NCBI RefSeq assembly: GCF_007991495.1 | Contig: NZ_BJYL01000001.1 | Span: 1-33,781 of the forward strand | Direction: 5' to 3' | Length of the DNA stretch: 33,781 nucleotides | Origin: Sporosarcina luteola | GTDB taxonomy: Bacteria; Bacillota; Bacilli; Bacillales_A; Planococcaceae | Shown here: one piece after another, positions 25,944-33,781 of the stretch | How positions within the stretch are numbered: position 1 is the first letter of the stretch | Layout of the letters: every line of letters starts with the position of its first letter | Notes under the pieces: model-generated | What the model was told of the DNA's origin: nothing | Seen by the model: the letters and a program-made list of their open reading frames with translations, nothing else | The model's database searches: none | Made by a program: the position numbers and the translations under genes

Positions 25944-26286
25944 TCAAACGGGAATACGTCTGCTGTTGAATGAGGTATTCACGAAAGAGGGGTTTGAGAC
26001 GAGACTTGCTGCAAATGGGGCAGAAGCACTTCAATCGGTTAAGGAGATAAAACCTGATTGCGTGTTACTGGATATGAAAATGCCAGGAATCGATGGGGTA
26101 GAAGTGCTAAAAAGAATAAAAAAAGATTGGCCGCTACTACCAGTTATTATGATGACGGCTTATGGAGAGATTGAATTAACGGAAGAAGCGCTTCATAACG
26201 GAGCCGACAAGTACTTTACGAAACCATTCAATATTTTTGAAATTCGCGACGCAGTCAATGATATTATCGCATTTCAAGAAAATTAA
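25918..26286 (+). CDS. spo0F: Sporulation phosphorelay response regulator Spo0F
   Basis: The 122-residue single-domain receiver passes phosphate from sporulation kinases to Spo0B, and then Spo0A. Receiver residues are present: Asp8 and Asp9 (LIVDDQ), phosphorylated Asp52 (LLDMKMPG), the Thr of MMTAYGE, and the Lys of FTKPF. The DDQTGIRLLLNEVF stretch and context fix it as Spo0F. It appears to start at TTG 25918, with AAGGGGTGG at 25902-25910; no ATG or GTG lies in frame between there and the conserved LIVDD. A TTG start would limit expression. Presence implies a spore former. Confidence 0.95.
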   Translation: MKRLLIVDDQTGIRLLLNEVFTKEGFETRLAANGAEALQSVKEIKPDCVLLDMKMPGIDGVEVLKRIKKDWPLLPVIMMTAYGEIELTEEALHNGADKYFTKPFNIFEIRDAVNDIIAFQEN

Positions 26287-26322
26287 AAAATGTATCAACC
26301 GATGCTCGTACAGCCTACATTT

Positions 26323-26350
26323 CAGACAGTAGTAAATACTGTCTGTTTTT
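26323..26350 (+). terminator. spo0F terminator
   Basis: CAGACAGTA (26323-26331) pairs perfectly with TACTGTCTG (26337-26345), followed by five Ts. Confidence 0.88.
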
Positions 26351-26421
26351 GTTATGATAAAAGAGGTAAATTACGTATCGAAAAATAAATTCATCACAAT
26401 CATCCAGAGGAGGATATTGCT

Positions 26422-27279
26422 ATGACACTTGTGTCAATGAAAGAAATGATGATCAAAGGAAAAAAAGAAGGATATGCAATCGGGCAGTTCAATTTGAACA
26501 ACCTTGAATATACGCAGGCGATCCTGCAAGCGGCGCAAGAAGAACAATCACCTGTCATACTTGGAGTATCTGAAGGTGCAGCTCGCTATATGGGCGGCTT
26601 CACGACAGTCGTCAACATGGTGAAAGGATTGGTGCACGACTACAAAATCACTGTACCCGTCGCCATCCATCTCGACCACGGCTCCAGCTTTGAAAAATGC
26701 AAAGAGGCAATCGACGCGGGTTTCACATCCGTCATGATCGACGCATCTTCCAAGCCGCTTGCGGAAAACATTGAAATCACAAAGAAAGTCGTAGAATATG
26801 CACATGAAAGAAACGTGTCTGTTGAAGCAGAACTTGGAGTCGTCGGTGGACAAGAAGACGATACGATCGCAGACGGCGTCATCTATGCAGACCCTGCAGA
26901 ATGTAAAGAACTTGTCGACAACACGGGCATCGATTGCTTAGCGCCTGCACTTGGATCCGTCCACGGACCATATAAAGGCGAACCGAACTTAGGATTCGAA
27001 GAAATGGAAGTCATCTCAAGCCAGTCTGACCTTCCACTCGTCCTCCACGGCGGCACAGGCATCCCGTTAAAAGACATCCAACGTTCCATCTCGCTCGGCA
27101 CAGCGAAAATCAACGTCAACACCGAGAACCAAATCGAAGGCACAAAAGCAGTCCGCGAAAAATTGAACGCCGACGCCGACGTTTATGACCCACGGAAATA
27201 CTTAACACCAATGCGCGAAGCCATCAAAAAAACCGTAATCGGCAAAATGCGCGAATTTGGGAGTAGCAGAAAAGCGTAA
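26422..27279 (+). CDS. fbaA: Class II fructose-1,6-bisphosphate aldolase
   Basis: The 285-residue zinc aldolase splits fructose-1,6-bisphosphate into the two triose phosphates in glycolysis, or joins them in gluconeogenesis. Metal and active-site motifs are [31 protein letters not shown] and HGGTGIP. Length and N-terminal [15 protein letters not shown] match Bacillus FbaA. GAGGAGG (26407-26413) precedes ATG 26422. A TATGAT box near 26353 may be its promoter -10, with a weak -35. The last codons and stop (AAA GCG TAA) coincide with the first bases of the repeat element that follows, so its C-terminus may have been reshaped by insertion. Confidence 0.96.
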   Translation: MTLVSMKEMMIKGKKEGYAIGQFNLNNLEYTQAILQAAQEEQSPVILGVSEGAARYMGGFTTVVNMVKGLVHDYKITVPVAIHLDHGSSFEKCKEAIDAGFTSVMIDASSKPLAENIEITKKVVEYAHERNVSVEAELGVVGGQEDDTIADGVIYADPAECKELVDNTGIDCLAPALGSVHGPYKGEPNLGFEEMEVISSQSDLPLVLHGGTGIPLKDIQRSISLGTAKINVNTENQIEGTKAVREKLNADADVYDPRKYLTPMREAIKKTVIGKMREFGSSRKA

Positions 27280-27546
27280 GACGGCGTTTAGCCCCGACAA
27301 GCGCTGGAGAGATTGAAAAAAAGGCGTCCTTTGCCTTTTATTTCAATCCCGAAGCGACTCGAGGGGCTGCCGCCTGAAGCTGGACAAGGAAAAGCGTAAG
27401 GCGCTTGCTCAGATGCGACAGGCATAAGGCGAAGATGCGGCGTGGCGGTCTTTGCCACAGAGCAGCTTTGACTTATGACCCGAGCATCTAGCGCCTGAAG
27501 CTAGACAAGGAAAAGCGTAAAGCGTCTGCCCGGAACGAAAATCAAC
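27270..27546. repeat. Structured repeat element, two units of about 120 bp in tandem
   Basis: AAAAGCGTAA recurs at 27270, 27390 and 27511, giving units of 120 and 121 bp plus a tail ending AATCAAC (27540-27546). Unit 1 folds as a long interrupted hairpin: AGCCCC/GGGGCT, GATTGAAA/TTTCAATC and AAAGGC/GCCTTT. Unit 2 keeps the outer joints (CTAGACAAGG) but has another core: GGCGCT/AGCGCC, AGATGC/GCATCT, CATAAG/CTTATG and GTGGC/GCCAC. The paired arms of two different cores are a sign that structure is kept. A related single unit lies at 30833. With the terminator at 27565 it fills the 353-base gap between fba and the transaldolase. Confidence 0.82.
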
Positions 27547-27564
27547 GGTTTATTTAGCAGCAAA

Positions 27565-27604
27565 AAGGAGAAGCATCACCATCTAGATGCCTTCTCCTTC
27601 TTTC
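27565..27604 (+). terminator. Intrinsic terminator before the transaldolase gene
   Basis: AAGGAGAAGCATC (27565-27577) pairs with GATGCCTTCTCCTT (27586-27599) with a bulged C; the T-run (CTTCTTTCCC) is imperfect. Confidence 0.7.
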
Positions 27605-27632
27605 CCATTCATGAAGGAGGAACTGATGACAT

Positions 27633-28280
27633 ATGAAATTTTTCATTGATACAGCGAACTTTGAGGAAATAAAAGAAGCACACAGCTGGGGAATTATCTC
27701 TGGTGTAACAACAAACCCATCTTTAGTAGCGAAAGAAAATATTTCATTCCATGATCGCCTTCGCGAAATTACCGCACTCGTACCGGGTTCAGTGAGCGCC
27801 GAAGTCATCGCACTAGACGCAGAAGGAATGATTAAAGAAGGCCGCGAGCTTGCGAAAATCGCTCCGAATATCACGGTCAAACTTCCCATGACGCCGGAAG
27901 GTTTGAAAGCATGCTCCGTTTTCGCCCAAGAAGGCATTAAAACAAACGTGACCCTCATTTTCAGTGCCAATCAAGCATTGCTTGCCGCACGCGCTGGAGC
28001 CACTTACGTATCCCCTTTCCTCGGCAGACTTGACGATATCGGTCAAGACGGAATTCAGTTGATCAGCACGATTGCGGACATCTTCACTATCCATGACATG
28101 GACACGCAAATCATTGCAGCATCCATCCGCAGTCCGCAGCATATTACAGACGCAGCACTTGCCGGAGCGCATATCGCGACAACTCCATTCAACGTGCTCA
28201 AGCAATTATTCAATCACCCGTTGACAGACAAAGGCATCCAACAATTTCTCAATGATTGGGAATCCAGAAAGAACAAGTGA
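27633..28280 (+). CDS. tal: Transaldolase-like / fructose-6-phosphate aldolase
   Basis: The 215-residue protein belongs to the small TalC/FSA-type transaldolase family. The Schiff-base Lys83 lies in [13 protein letters not shown], with [11 protein letters not shown] near the N-terminus and [20 protein letters not shown] near the end. Larger transaldolases exceed 300 residues; this short form includes both genuine transaldolases (as B. subtilis YwjH) and fructose-6-phosphate aldolases, which cannot be separated by eye. AAGGAGG precedes ATG 27633 by 12 bases. It precedes murAB by 19 bases, probably in one transcript. It belongs to the sugar-phosphate genes fba, tal and glpX that cluster here. 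Confidence 0.92.
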   Translation: MKFFIDTANFEEIKEAHSWGIISGVTTNPSLVAKENISFHDRLREITALVPGSVSAEVIALDAEGMIKEGRELAKIAPNITVKLPMTPEGLKACSVFAQEGIKTNVTLIFSANQALLAARAGATYVSPFLGRLDDIGQDGIQLISTIADIFTIHDMDTQIIAASIRSPQHITDAALAGAHIATTPFNVLKQLFNHPLTDKGIQQFLNDWESRKNK

Positions 28281-28299
28281 AACGCCAAAGGAGACTGAA

Positions 28300-29577
28300 A
28301 TGGACGTTTATAAAATTAGAGGCGGCAAACCTTTACAAGGAACGATAAAAGTGAGTGGGGCTAAGAATAGTGCCGTCGCATTGATCCCGGCTTCCATCCT
28401 GGCGGATTCACCTGTAACGATAGACGGGCTTCCGGAAATATCGGACGTCTTCACGCTTCAAGCGCTTCTTGAAGACATTGGCGGAAAAGTGGATTTTGCT
28501 TCAGGAAAAATGACGATCGATCCGTCGGAAATGGTCGCCATGCCACTTCCAAACGGCAATGTGAAAAAGCTAAGAGCATCCTATTATATGATGGGCGCGA
28601 TGTTAGGCCGGTTTAAACACGCGGCAATCGGTCTTCCGGGGGGCTGCCATCTTGGCCCCCGTCCAATCGACCAACACATCAAAGGCTTCGAAGCGCTAGG
28701 CGCAAAAGTGACAAATGAACACGGTGCGATCTATTTACGTGCGGATGAATTACGAGGCGCCAAGATCTATTTAGACGTTGTCAGCGTCGGTGCGACAATT
28801 AATATCATGCTCGCGGCGGTCCGCGCAAAAGGCCGGACCATTATTGAAAATGCGGCAAAAGAACCTGAGATCATCGATGTTGCAACATTGCTTTCGAATA
28901 TGGGTGCAAACATTAAAGGCGCAGGAACTAATGTGATCCGGATCGAAGGCGTTGAAAAACTCCACGGGACGAAACATACGATCATTCCGGATCGTATTGA
29001 AGCAGGCACGTTTATGATCATGGCAGCAGCTGTAGGGGACGGCATTACGATTGATAACGTCATCCCTTTCCACGTCGAGGCATTGACCGCGAAATTGCGT
29101 GAAATGGGTGTCAAAGTGGAAGAAAGGGAAGAGCATATTTTTATTCCGAAATCGGAGAATTTGCTCGCATGTGATGTGAAAACCCTCGTCTATCCCGGAT
29201 TCCCGACCGATCTGCAACAGCCTTTTTCAGTGTTGCTGTCGCAAGCAAACGGGACGTCGGTCATCACAGACACAATCTATTCCGCGCGTTTCAAGCAAAT
29301 CGATGAGTTGCGGAGAATGAACGCTGATGGAAAAGTGGAAGGGCAATCAGTCATTCTATCCGGCCCGACACCGCTCCAGGCGGCAACTGTCCGCGCATCC
29401 GACTTACGAGCAGGCGCTGCTCTCGTCATCGCAGGCCTGTTGGCTGAAGGCGAAACAGAAATCCAGGAAATCCAACATATCGAACGCGGCTATAGCTCAC
29501 TGATCGAGAAACTCCGAGGTATCGGCGCCGACATCCGAAAAGAGTCGGTCCCTGAAAAAGCGGCTGTGAGTGAATAA
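28300..29577 (+). CDS. murAB: UDP-N-acetylglucosamine 1-carboxyvinyltransferase (second MurA)
   Basis: It adds enolpyruvate from PEP to UDP-GlcNAc, the first committed step of peptidoglycan synthesis and the target of fosfomycin. The 425-residue enzyme has the [12 protein letters not shown] start and catalytic Cys116 in [13 protein letters not shown], so it should be fosfomycin sensitive. Gram-positive bacteria have two MurA enzymes; position between tal and glpX/rho marks this as the MurAB (MurZ) type. AAAGGAG (28287-28293) precedes ATG 28300; the frame beginning at 28252 overlaps tal and is rejected. A structured element starts three bases after its stop. Confidence 0.93.
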   Translation: MDVYKIRGGKPLQGTIKVSGAKNSAVALIPASILADSPVTIDGLPEISDVFTLQALLEDIGGKVDFASGKMTIDPSEMVAMPLPNGNVKKLRASYYMMGAMLGRFKHAAIGLPGGCHLGPRPIDQHIKGFEALGAKVTNEHGAIYLRADELRGAKIYLDVVSVGATINIMLAAVRAKGRTIIENAAKEPEIIDVATLLSNMGANIKGAGTNVIRIEGVEKLHGTKHTIIPDRIEAGTFMIMAAAVGDGITIDNVIPFHVEALTAKLREMGVKVEEREEHIFIPKSENLLACDVKTLVYPGFPTDLQQPFSVLLSQANGTSVITDTIYSARFKQIDELRRMNADGKVEGQSVILSGPTPLQAATVRASDLRAGAALVIAGLLAEGETEIQEIQHIERGYSSLIEKLRGIGADIRKESVPEKAAVSE

Positions 29578-29580
29578 AGT

Positions 29581-29767
29581 GAAACTTCAATCAGTGGTGG
29601 TTTTCCACTGATTGGATGAACAAAGGCTAAGTTCGCAACGTCCTGTTGCAACGCCTTTGTGACCAGCATCCTGCAGGCCCGAACCAATCGGGCATTTACT
29701 GGCTGTTGATCCCAAGCTACATTTTTAGATTTAACAATTTTTGACTAAAGGGATCTTACAGCCAGTT
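29581..29767 (-). mobile_element. Structured IS605-like end without transposase; possible omega-RNA scaffold
   Basis: Read on the minus strand there are four stem-loops in series: ACTGGCTGT..GATCCC pairing with GGGATC..ACAGCCAGT (29698-29713 with 29750-29766); GCCCGA/TCGGGC (29677-29693); ACAAAGGC/GCCTTTGT enclosing GCAAC/GTTGC (29620-29660); and AATCAGTGG/CCACTGATT (29589-29613), followed by GAAGTTTCAC. A terminal hairpin then TGAAG, preceded by a GCCTTTGT-type stem, resembles the 3' ends of TnpB/IS1341-type elements, where the omega-RNA ends at the element border. There is no TnpB frame. I assign it from remembered resemblance, so another structured repeat remains possible. It lies between murAB and glpX. 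Confidence 0.45.
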
Positions 29768-29794
29768 AATGCGGGGTAAATGGTAAATGGATTA

Positions 29795-29803
29795 TGCTAT
29801 ACT
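29795..29803 (+). promoter_or_regulatory. glpX promoter (extended -10)
   Basis: TGCTATACT is an extended -10 (TGn TATACT, 29795-29803), which tolerates the poor -35. It lies 60 bases before glpX and just downstream of the structured element. Confidence 0.6.
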
Positions 29804-29863
29804 ATAAAGTGACAAAACAAACGGCTTGAAAATGAAAAGCGTAAAACGGGAGGAACAATCATA

Positions 29864-30829
29864 ATGGAACGCAGTTTATCGATGGAATTAGTACGTGTAA
29901 CAGAGGCGGCGGCAGTTTCAGCATCACGCTGGATGGGACGCGGTTTGAAAAACGAAGCGGATGATGCCGCAACGGAAGCGATGCGTACTGTGTTCGACAC
30001 GATTCCAATGCAAGGGGTCGTCGTGATCGGCGAAGGCGAAATGGATGAGGCACCGATGCTCTATATCGGCGAAGAGCTCGGAACAGGCCAAGGTCCGGAA
30101 GTGGATGTCGCAGTAGACCCGCTAGAAGGCACGAACATCGTCGCATCAGGTGGCTGGAATGCACTTGCAGTCATTGCCATTGCGGATAAAGGAAACCTCC
30201 TCAACGCCCCTGACATGTACATGGATAAAATCGCAGTCGGACCAGAAGCAGTCGGTAAAATCGACATCGACGCATCCGTCACGGATAACCTGCATGCCGT
30301 CGCTAAAGCGAAAAACAAATCGATTGATGAAGTTGTGGCAACTGTCCTCAACCGTGAACGCCATTCGAAAATCATTGAAGAAATCAGAGCTGCCGGAGCG
30401 CGCATCAAGCTCATCAATGACGGAGACGTGGCAGCCGCTATTAACACGGCATTTGACGACACAGGCGTAGACATCCTGTTCGGACTCGGTGGAGCACCCG
30501 AAGGCGTAATCGCTGCAGTCGGATTGAAATGCCTCGGCGGAGAAATCCAAGGACGCCTCGTTCCTTCGAATGATGAAGAACGTGAACGTTGTGAAAAAAT
30601 GGGCATCGACATTTCGAAGGTCCTCTACATGGACGATCTCGTCAAAGGCGACGACGCCATTTTCGCAGCAACCGGCGTAACAGACGGCGAATTGCTCCGC
30701 GGCGTCCAATTCAAAGGCGGCTACAGCGAAACACACTCACTCGTCATGCGCTCAAAATCCGGCACAATCCGCTTCGTAGAAGGACGCCACAGCATGAAGA
30801 AAAAACCGAATTTGGTTATGCAAGACTAA
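29864..30829 (+). CDS. glpX: Class II fructose-1,6-bisphosphatase
   Basis: It removes the 1-phosphate of fructose-1,6-bisphosphate in gluconeogenesis. The 321-residue protein has the N-terminal [17 protein letters not shown], the metal-binding [11 protein letters not shown] (about 46-56) and DPLEGTN, then [15 protein letters not shown] sequence near 270. These are the GlpX family signatures and distinguish it from the unrelated B. subtilis Fbp. GGGAGG at 29849-29854 precedes ATG 29864. With fba opposite in the pathway nearby, expression would need balance; no cre site was found in its promoter. A repeat element follows directly. Confidence 0.94.
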   Translation: MERSLSMELVRVTEAAAVSASRWMGRGLKNEADDAATEAMRTVFDTIPMQGVVVIGEGEMDEAPMLYIGEELGTGQGPEVDVAVDPLEGTNIVASGGWNALAVIAIADKGNLLNAPDMYMDKIAVGPEAVGKIDIDASVTDNLHAVAKAKNKSIDEVVATVLNRERHSKIIEEIRAAGARIKLINDGDVAAAINTAFDDTGVDILFGLGGAPEGVIAAVGLKCLGGEIQGRLVPSNDEERERCEKMGIDISKVLYMDDLVKGDDAIFAATGVTDGELLRGVQFKGGYSETHSLVMRSKSGTIRFVEGRHSMKKKPNLVMQD

Positions 30830-30832
30830 AAC

Positions 30833-30981
30833 AAAAGCGGAGGGCGGCGTCTAGCCTCGACAGGCGCTGGAGGTCTTGAAAAAAAGGCGCTTTTTGCCTT
30901 TTCTTTCAAGACCGAAGCGACCCGAGAGGCTGCCGCCCGCAGCTGGACGAACAAAAGCGTCCGTCTGAAGCGGAAATCAAC
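30833..30981. repeat. Structured repeat element, single unit of about 120 bp
   Basis: AAAAGCG recurs at 30833 and 30953, exactly 120 bp apart, and the tail ends AAATCAAC (30974-30981), as in the element at 27270. The fold is one long interrupted hairpin: GGGCGGC/GCCGCCC, AGCCTC/GAGGCT, GTCTTGAAA/TTTCAAGAC and AAGGC/GCCTT. Unpaired GACAGGCGCTGGAG and CGAAGCGACCC segments recur almost unchanged in unit 1 of the other copy while paired arms differ, so both pairing and internal loops are maintained. It starts three bases after the glpX stop. Confidence 0.82.
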
Positions 30982-31023
30982 AGATATAATTAATTTTCCT
31001 AAATCAAAAATAGCAAGCCTCAT

Positions 31024-31044
31024 TGCCCGGCATCTCGCCGGGCA
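31024..31044 (+). other. Perfect GC-rich hairpin upstream of rho
   Basis: TGCCCGGC (31024-31031) pairs with GCCGGGCA (31037-31044) around ATCTC. No T-run follows, so it is not a classical terminator. It could stop glpX transcription weakly or be part of an autoregulatory rho leader, as rho leaders are attenuated in other bacteria. The rest of the gap to rho is A/T-rich without clear features. Confidence 0.55.
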
Positions 31045-31123
31045 CACTTCTATTCATTGATTCACCTACCTAGAAAAACACAACCTCAAAAAATAAAACA
31101 ATTAAAGAACGGTGCTGAATAAC

Positions 31124-32407
31124 ATGACCATCCTAACAATCAGCAGCTTGGAAAATATGACTTTAAAAGAGTTGTACGAGCTTGCAAGAAACTATAAAAT
31201 TTCCTATTACAGTAAACTGACAAAAAAAGAACTCATCTTTTCTATCCTTAAATCAAGAGCCGAACAGGAAGGATTTTTCTTCATGGAAGGCGTACTTGAA
31301 ATCATCCAATCGGAAGGATACGGATTCCTCCGCCCGATCAACTACTCGCCAAGTTCCGAAGACATCTATATCTCCGCATCTCAAATTAGACGTTTCGACT
31401 TGCGCAACGGGGATAAGGTAACCGGGAAAGTTCGTCCGCCAAAAGAAAACGAACGATACTATGGACTGCTGCAAGTGGAAGCAGTCAACGGGGAAGACCC
31501 GGAAGTTGCGCGCGAACGCGTCCATTTCCCGGCACTCACACCGCTTTATCCTGACCGTCATATCAAACTTGAAACGGTACCGACGAAATTATCGACGCGA
31601 ATCATGGACTTAGTGTCACCTGTTGGTTTCGGTCAACGTGGACTCATCGTCGCACCGCCAAAAGCGGGTAAAACGATGCTGCTCAAGGAAATTGCCAACG
31701 CCATAACGACAAATCATCCTGAAGCAGAGCTGATCGTTCTTCTCATCGACGAACGTCCTGAGGAAGTGACGGACATCGAACGTTCCGTCAAAGCCGATGT
31801 CGTCAGCTCCACATTCGATGAAGTACCGGAAAACCATGTCAAAGTCGCAGAACTTGTATTGGAACGCGCAATGCGCCTCGTCGAACATAAACGCGACGTC
31901 GTCATTCTTATGGATTCCATCACTCGTCTGGCTCGGGCCTATAACTTAGTCATCCCGCCAAGCGGCCGTACACTTTCCGGAGGGATCGACCCAGCGGCAT
32001 TCCACCGTCCGAAGCGATTTTTCGGAGCGGCGCGAAACCTTGAAGAAGGCGGTAGCTTGACTATCCTTGCCACTGCATTGATTGACACAGGCTCGCGTAT
32101 GGATGAAGTCATCTATGAAGAGTTCAAAGGGACAGGCAACATGGAACTGCATCTCGATCGCAGTCTCGCAGAACGCCGCATCTTCCCGGCACTCGACATT
32201 CGCCGCTCTGGCACACGGAAAGAGGAACTGCTCATTCCGAGCGAACAACTCGAAAAACTATGGGCCATCCGCAAAACATTTTCCGATGCCCACGATTTCG
32301 CGGAACGCTTCTTGAAGAAATTGAAGCAATCCAAATCGAACGAAGAGTTTTTCGATAAGCTGAATGAAGAAATGAAAGCCCATCGAAATGGAAAAGGGTT
32401 GTTATAA
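31124..32407 (+). CDS. rho: Transcription termination factor Rho
   Basis: The hexameric RNA helicase ends untranslated transcripts. The 427-residue protein has the Rho N-terminal helical domain (about 1-45), the OSB/cold-shock-like RNA-binding domain ([17 protein letters not shown], about 65-130), Walker A in APPKAGKTM, Walker B in [12 protein letters not shown] and the R-loop region [18 protein letters not shown] 31124 aligns with the B. subtilis start (SISSLENM there, TISSLENM here) and has GGTG upstream; the GTG 12 bases earlier lacks a ribosome site. The long acidic insert of some Rho proteins is absent. Confidence 0.95.
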   Translation: MTILTISSLENMTLKELYELARNYKISYYSKLTKKELIFSILKSRAEQEGFFFMEGVLEIIQSEGYGFLRPINYSPSSEDIYISASQIRRFDLRNGDKVTGKVRPPKENERYYGLLQVEAVNGEDPEVARERVHFPALTPLYPDRHIKLETVPTKLSTRIMDLVSPVGFGQRGLIVAPPKAGKTMLLKEIANAITTNHPEAELIVLLIDERPEEVTDIERSVKADVVSSTFDEVPENHVKVAELVLERAMRLVEHKRDVVILMDSITRLARAYNLVIPPSGRTLSGGIDPAAFHRPKRFFGAARNLEEGGSLTILATALIDTGSRMDEVIYEEFKGTGNMELHLDRSLAERRIFPALDIRRSGTRKEELLIPSEQLEKLWAIRKTFSDAHDFAERFLKKLKQSKSNEEFFDKLNEEMKAHRNGKGLL

Positions 32408-32433
32408 TATCTTGAGTTGATGAAATAAAATAC

Positions 32434-32462
32434 TTGCGCAGGACATGCAGATTTGTTATACT
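32434..32462 (+). promoter_or_regulatory. rpmE promoter
   Basis: TTGCGC (32434-32439) and TATACT (32457-32462) are 17 bp apart, giving a start near 32469 and a leader of about 127 nt before rpmE. Confidence 0.65.
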
Positions 32463-32469
32463 TCTAAAG

Positions 32470-32590
32470 TGTGGTTTTTACCACCATCTGCTGCATATAC
32501 GGTTGACACATACGGGCCGTGTAAGGCATCAGTCTTATGCAATACCTTACAATAATACTCTGTTCCAGATGGTTCAGGGCGAGAGGAGAG
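32470..32590 (+). promoter_or_regulatory. Possible L31 leader RNA of rpmE
   Basis: The leader contains GTGGT/ACCAC (about 32471-32483) and GTAAGG..CCTTAC (32521-32526 with 32545-32550) with an inner GCAT/ATGC stem. The length and paired arms suit a ribosomal-protein leader; L31 leaders are known in Firmicutes and bind the protein to repress it. I could not align it to the described motif, so this is tentative. Confidence 0.4.
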
Positions 32591-32596
32591 AGACCG

Positions 32597-32812
32597 ATGA
32601 GAGCAGGAATTCATCCAAACTACAAACTTGCAAAAGTTACTTGTTCATGTGGTAACACATTCGAAACAGGTTCTGTAAAAGAGGACATTCGCGTAGAAGT
32701 TTGTTCAGAATGCCACCCATTCTACACGGGACGCCAAAAATTCGCTGCAGCGGACGGACGTATCGACCGCTTCAACAAGAAATATGGCTTCAAAGAAGAA
32801 GGACAAGAATAA
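32597..32812 (+). CDS. rpmE: Ribosomal protein L31 (zinc-binding form)
   Basis: The 71-residue 50S protein begins [16 protein letters not shown]. The zinc ligands Cys16, Cys18, Cys36 and Cys39 are all present, which marks the housekeeping zinc form; bacilli often carry a cysteine-less paralogue (YtiA) made under zinc starvation elsewhere. GAGAGGAGAGA precedes ATG 32597; the longer frame from 32537 includes the ribosome site and is rejected. It lies between rho and tdk as in B. subtilis and has its own promoter and terminator, so it is likely a single-gene transcript. Confidence 0.97.
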   Translation: MRAGIHPNYKLAKVTCSCGNTFETGSVKEDIRVEVCSECHPFYTGRQKFAAADGRIDRFNKKYGFKEEGQE

Positions 32813-32818
32813 TTCATA

Positions 32819-32857
32819 TAAACCCGTCGGATCTACATCCGGCGGGTTTTGCTTTTT
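32819..32857 (+). terminator. rpmE terminator
   Basis: AAACCCGTCGGAT (32820-32832) pairs with ATCCGGCGGGTTT (32837-32849), with one G-T pair, followed by a T-rich run (TTTTGCTTTTT). Confidence 0.88.
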
Positions 32858-32874
32858 CGTAGGATGCATTTTGC

Positions 32875-32887
32875 GGTGCCTGCCACC
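32875..32887. repeat. GGTGCCTGCCACC dispersed repeat
   Basis: This 13-base copy is identical to the left arm of the pair inside the CobU-like gene at 9135. It lies just after the rpmE terminator. Confidence 0.65.
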
Positions 32888-33028
32888 CTTGCGTAAGCAT
32901 TCTCGCATATAACACATTCCGCTACGAAATAAAAGACGTCAAATCCAGTTGTTTTTGATGTATGATAGACATTCCGATAACAACAGATGATAGTTTACAT
33001 AGAGTTGATAAGTGAAAGGGGAACCAAC

Positions 33029-33631
33029 ATGTACGTAGCAATGCAAGGCGGTTGGATAGAAGTAATTTGTGGAAGCATGTTCTCAGGGAAATCGGAGGAA
33101 TTGATCCGCCGGGTGCGTCGTGCGCAATTTGCGAAACAGAAAATCGCTGTATTCAAACCTGAAATCGATGATCGATATAGTGAGGAAGCGGTTGTCAGCC
33201 ATAACGGAACGACCGTGATTGCAACACCTATTGCGGAATCCGCACAAATTGAACAATTCATTAAAGATGACTACGATATTATTGCAATCGACGAAGCGCA
33301 ATTTTTTGACGAAGGCATCGTAGACGTCGTCATGGAATTGGCGGACCGCGGATTCCGCGTCATCGTTGCGGGTCTTGACCAAGACTTCCGCGGGGAGCCG
33401 TTCGGACCGATGCCGCAATTGATGGCTGTCGCTGAAAACGTTACAAAACTTCAGGCGGTCTGCACGGTCTGCGGATCTCCGGCAAGCCGTACGCAACGAC
33501 TTATCAACGGACAACCTGCAGGCTACGATGATCCGATCATCCTCGTTGCCGCGTCAGAAGCATATGAGGCGAGATGCCGGATGCACCATGAAGTGCCGAA
33601 TGGCATTACAGCCAACGCTGCAGTTGAATAA
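33029..33631 (+). CDS. tdk: Thymidine kinase
   Basis: The 200-residue type II thymidine kinase phosphorylates thymidine to dTMP in salvage. The P-loop is [11 protein letters not shown] (near 14-24), the catalytic Glu lies in DEAQFFDE, and the structural zinc cysteines lie in [10 protein letters not shown] plus RCRMHHE. The lasso loop region PASRTQR is conserved. GAAAGGGG (33014-33021) precedes ATG 33029; the longer frame from 32987 is rejected. It follows rpmE with its own gap, where a TATGAT at 32961 may be the promoter -10. Confidence 0.95.
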   Translation: MYVAMQGGWIEVICGSMFSGKSEELIRRVRRAQFAKQKIAVFKPEIDDRYSEEAVVSHNGTTVIATPIAESAQIEQFIKDDYDIIAIDEAQFFDEGIVDVVMELADRGFRVIVAGLDQDFRGEPFGPMPQLMAVAENVTKLQAVCTVCGSPASRTQRLINGQPAGYDDPIILVAASEAYEARCRMHHEVPNGITANAAVE

Positions 33632-33643
33632 GATGTGAAGGAG

Positions 33644-33686
33644 CTGTCCAGAAAGTCAAAAACTGACTTTCTGAGACAGTTTTTTA
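33644..33686 (+). terminator. tdk terminator
   Basis: CTGTC (33644-33648) with GACAG (33675-33679), and AGAAAGTCA (33650-33658) with TGACTTTCT (33664-33672), form one stem with a small internal loop, followed by six or more Ts. The remaining 95 bases to the window end are A/T-rich, and I see nothing in them. Confidence 0.88.
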
Positions 33687-33781
33687 ATTTAAGGTCCAAG
33701 CGTGCATCTAAAATAAGTGGTCTATTCTAAAATCTGTTTGTTCTTCTATGCAACCATTTTCTACTAGCTGCTAATTGCCCG

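Noticed and set aside
31024..31044. Hairpin before rho as an intrinsic terminator
   Set aside because: There is no T-run after the stem; it is listed only as a structure.
33644..33781. Insertion-sequence end after tdk
   Set aside because: The stem resembles those beside some transposons, but it works as the tdk terminator and no transposase frame or terminal repeat is visible.

Overview
This window is a chromosomal segment of a low-to-mid GC, endospore-forming Firmicute of the Bacillales, most like Planococcaceae (Sporosarcina-type); this placement is inference. It rests on strong AGGAGG ribosome sites, a spo0F gene, an RNA polymerase delta subunit, and the gene order rpoE-pyrG-ywjG-spo0F-fba-tal-murAB-glpX-rho-rpmE-tdk, which matches Bacillus subtilis. 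The species cannot be named from the sequence alone.

Layout. (1) 1-57 is the 3' end of a group II intron (part of domain V, all of domain VI). (2) 155-11275 is a cobalamin salvage locus: sigma-A promoter, cobalamin riboswitch and terminator, then btuF, btuC, a btuD-cbiZ fusion, cbiB, cobD, cobU, a cobQ-like gene without its glutaminase domain, cobS, cobC, a second cobU-like gene carrying an in-frame palindromic repeat, a PduO-type adenosyltransferase, and the alpha-ribazole genes cblT and cblS. Most genes overlap by a few bases. There is no corrin-ring synthesis, so the cell imports corrinoids, strips and rebuilds the lower ligand, and adenosylates the product. (3) 11447-22439 is fatty-acid and branched-chain acyl-CoA metabolism: fadF, thiolase, 3-hydroxyacyl-CoA dehydrogenase, two acyl-CoA dehydrogenases, a TetR regulator and the fused B12-dependent isobutyryl-CoA mutase icmF. 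FadR-like operators lie before fadF and the thiolase, and a perfect-consensus cre site lies before the thiolase. The B12 locus thus sits beside a B12-requiring enzyme. (4) 22541-33631 is the conserved housekeeping block.

The most notable points are: a CTP synthase whose glutaminase nucleophile Cys is Gly (codon 381); three intergenic arrays of unrelated short repeats that share a 20-21-bp period; a structured element before glpX resembling an IS605/TnpB right end with an omega-RNA-like fold and no TnpB; two copies of a roughly 120-bp-period structured repeat; a strong promoter and terminator pair enclosing about 65 nt before the thiolase; a CobQ lacking its amidotransferase domain; and two CobU-like genes with complementary losses.

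Genes cooperate as uptake (BtuFCD), remodelling (CbiZ, CbiB, CobD, CobU, CobS, CobC, CblTS), adenosylation (PduO) and use (IcmF). The beta-oxidation genes pass electrons through ETF to FadF and the quinone pool.
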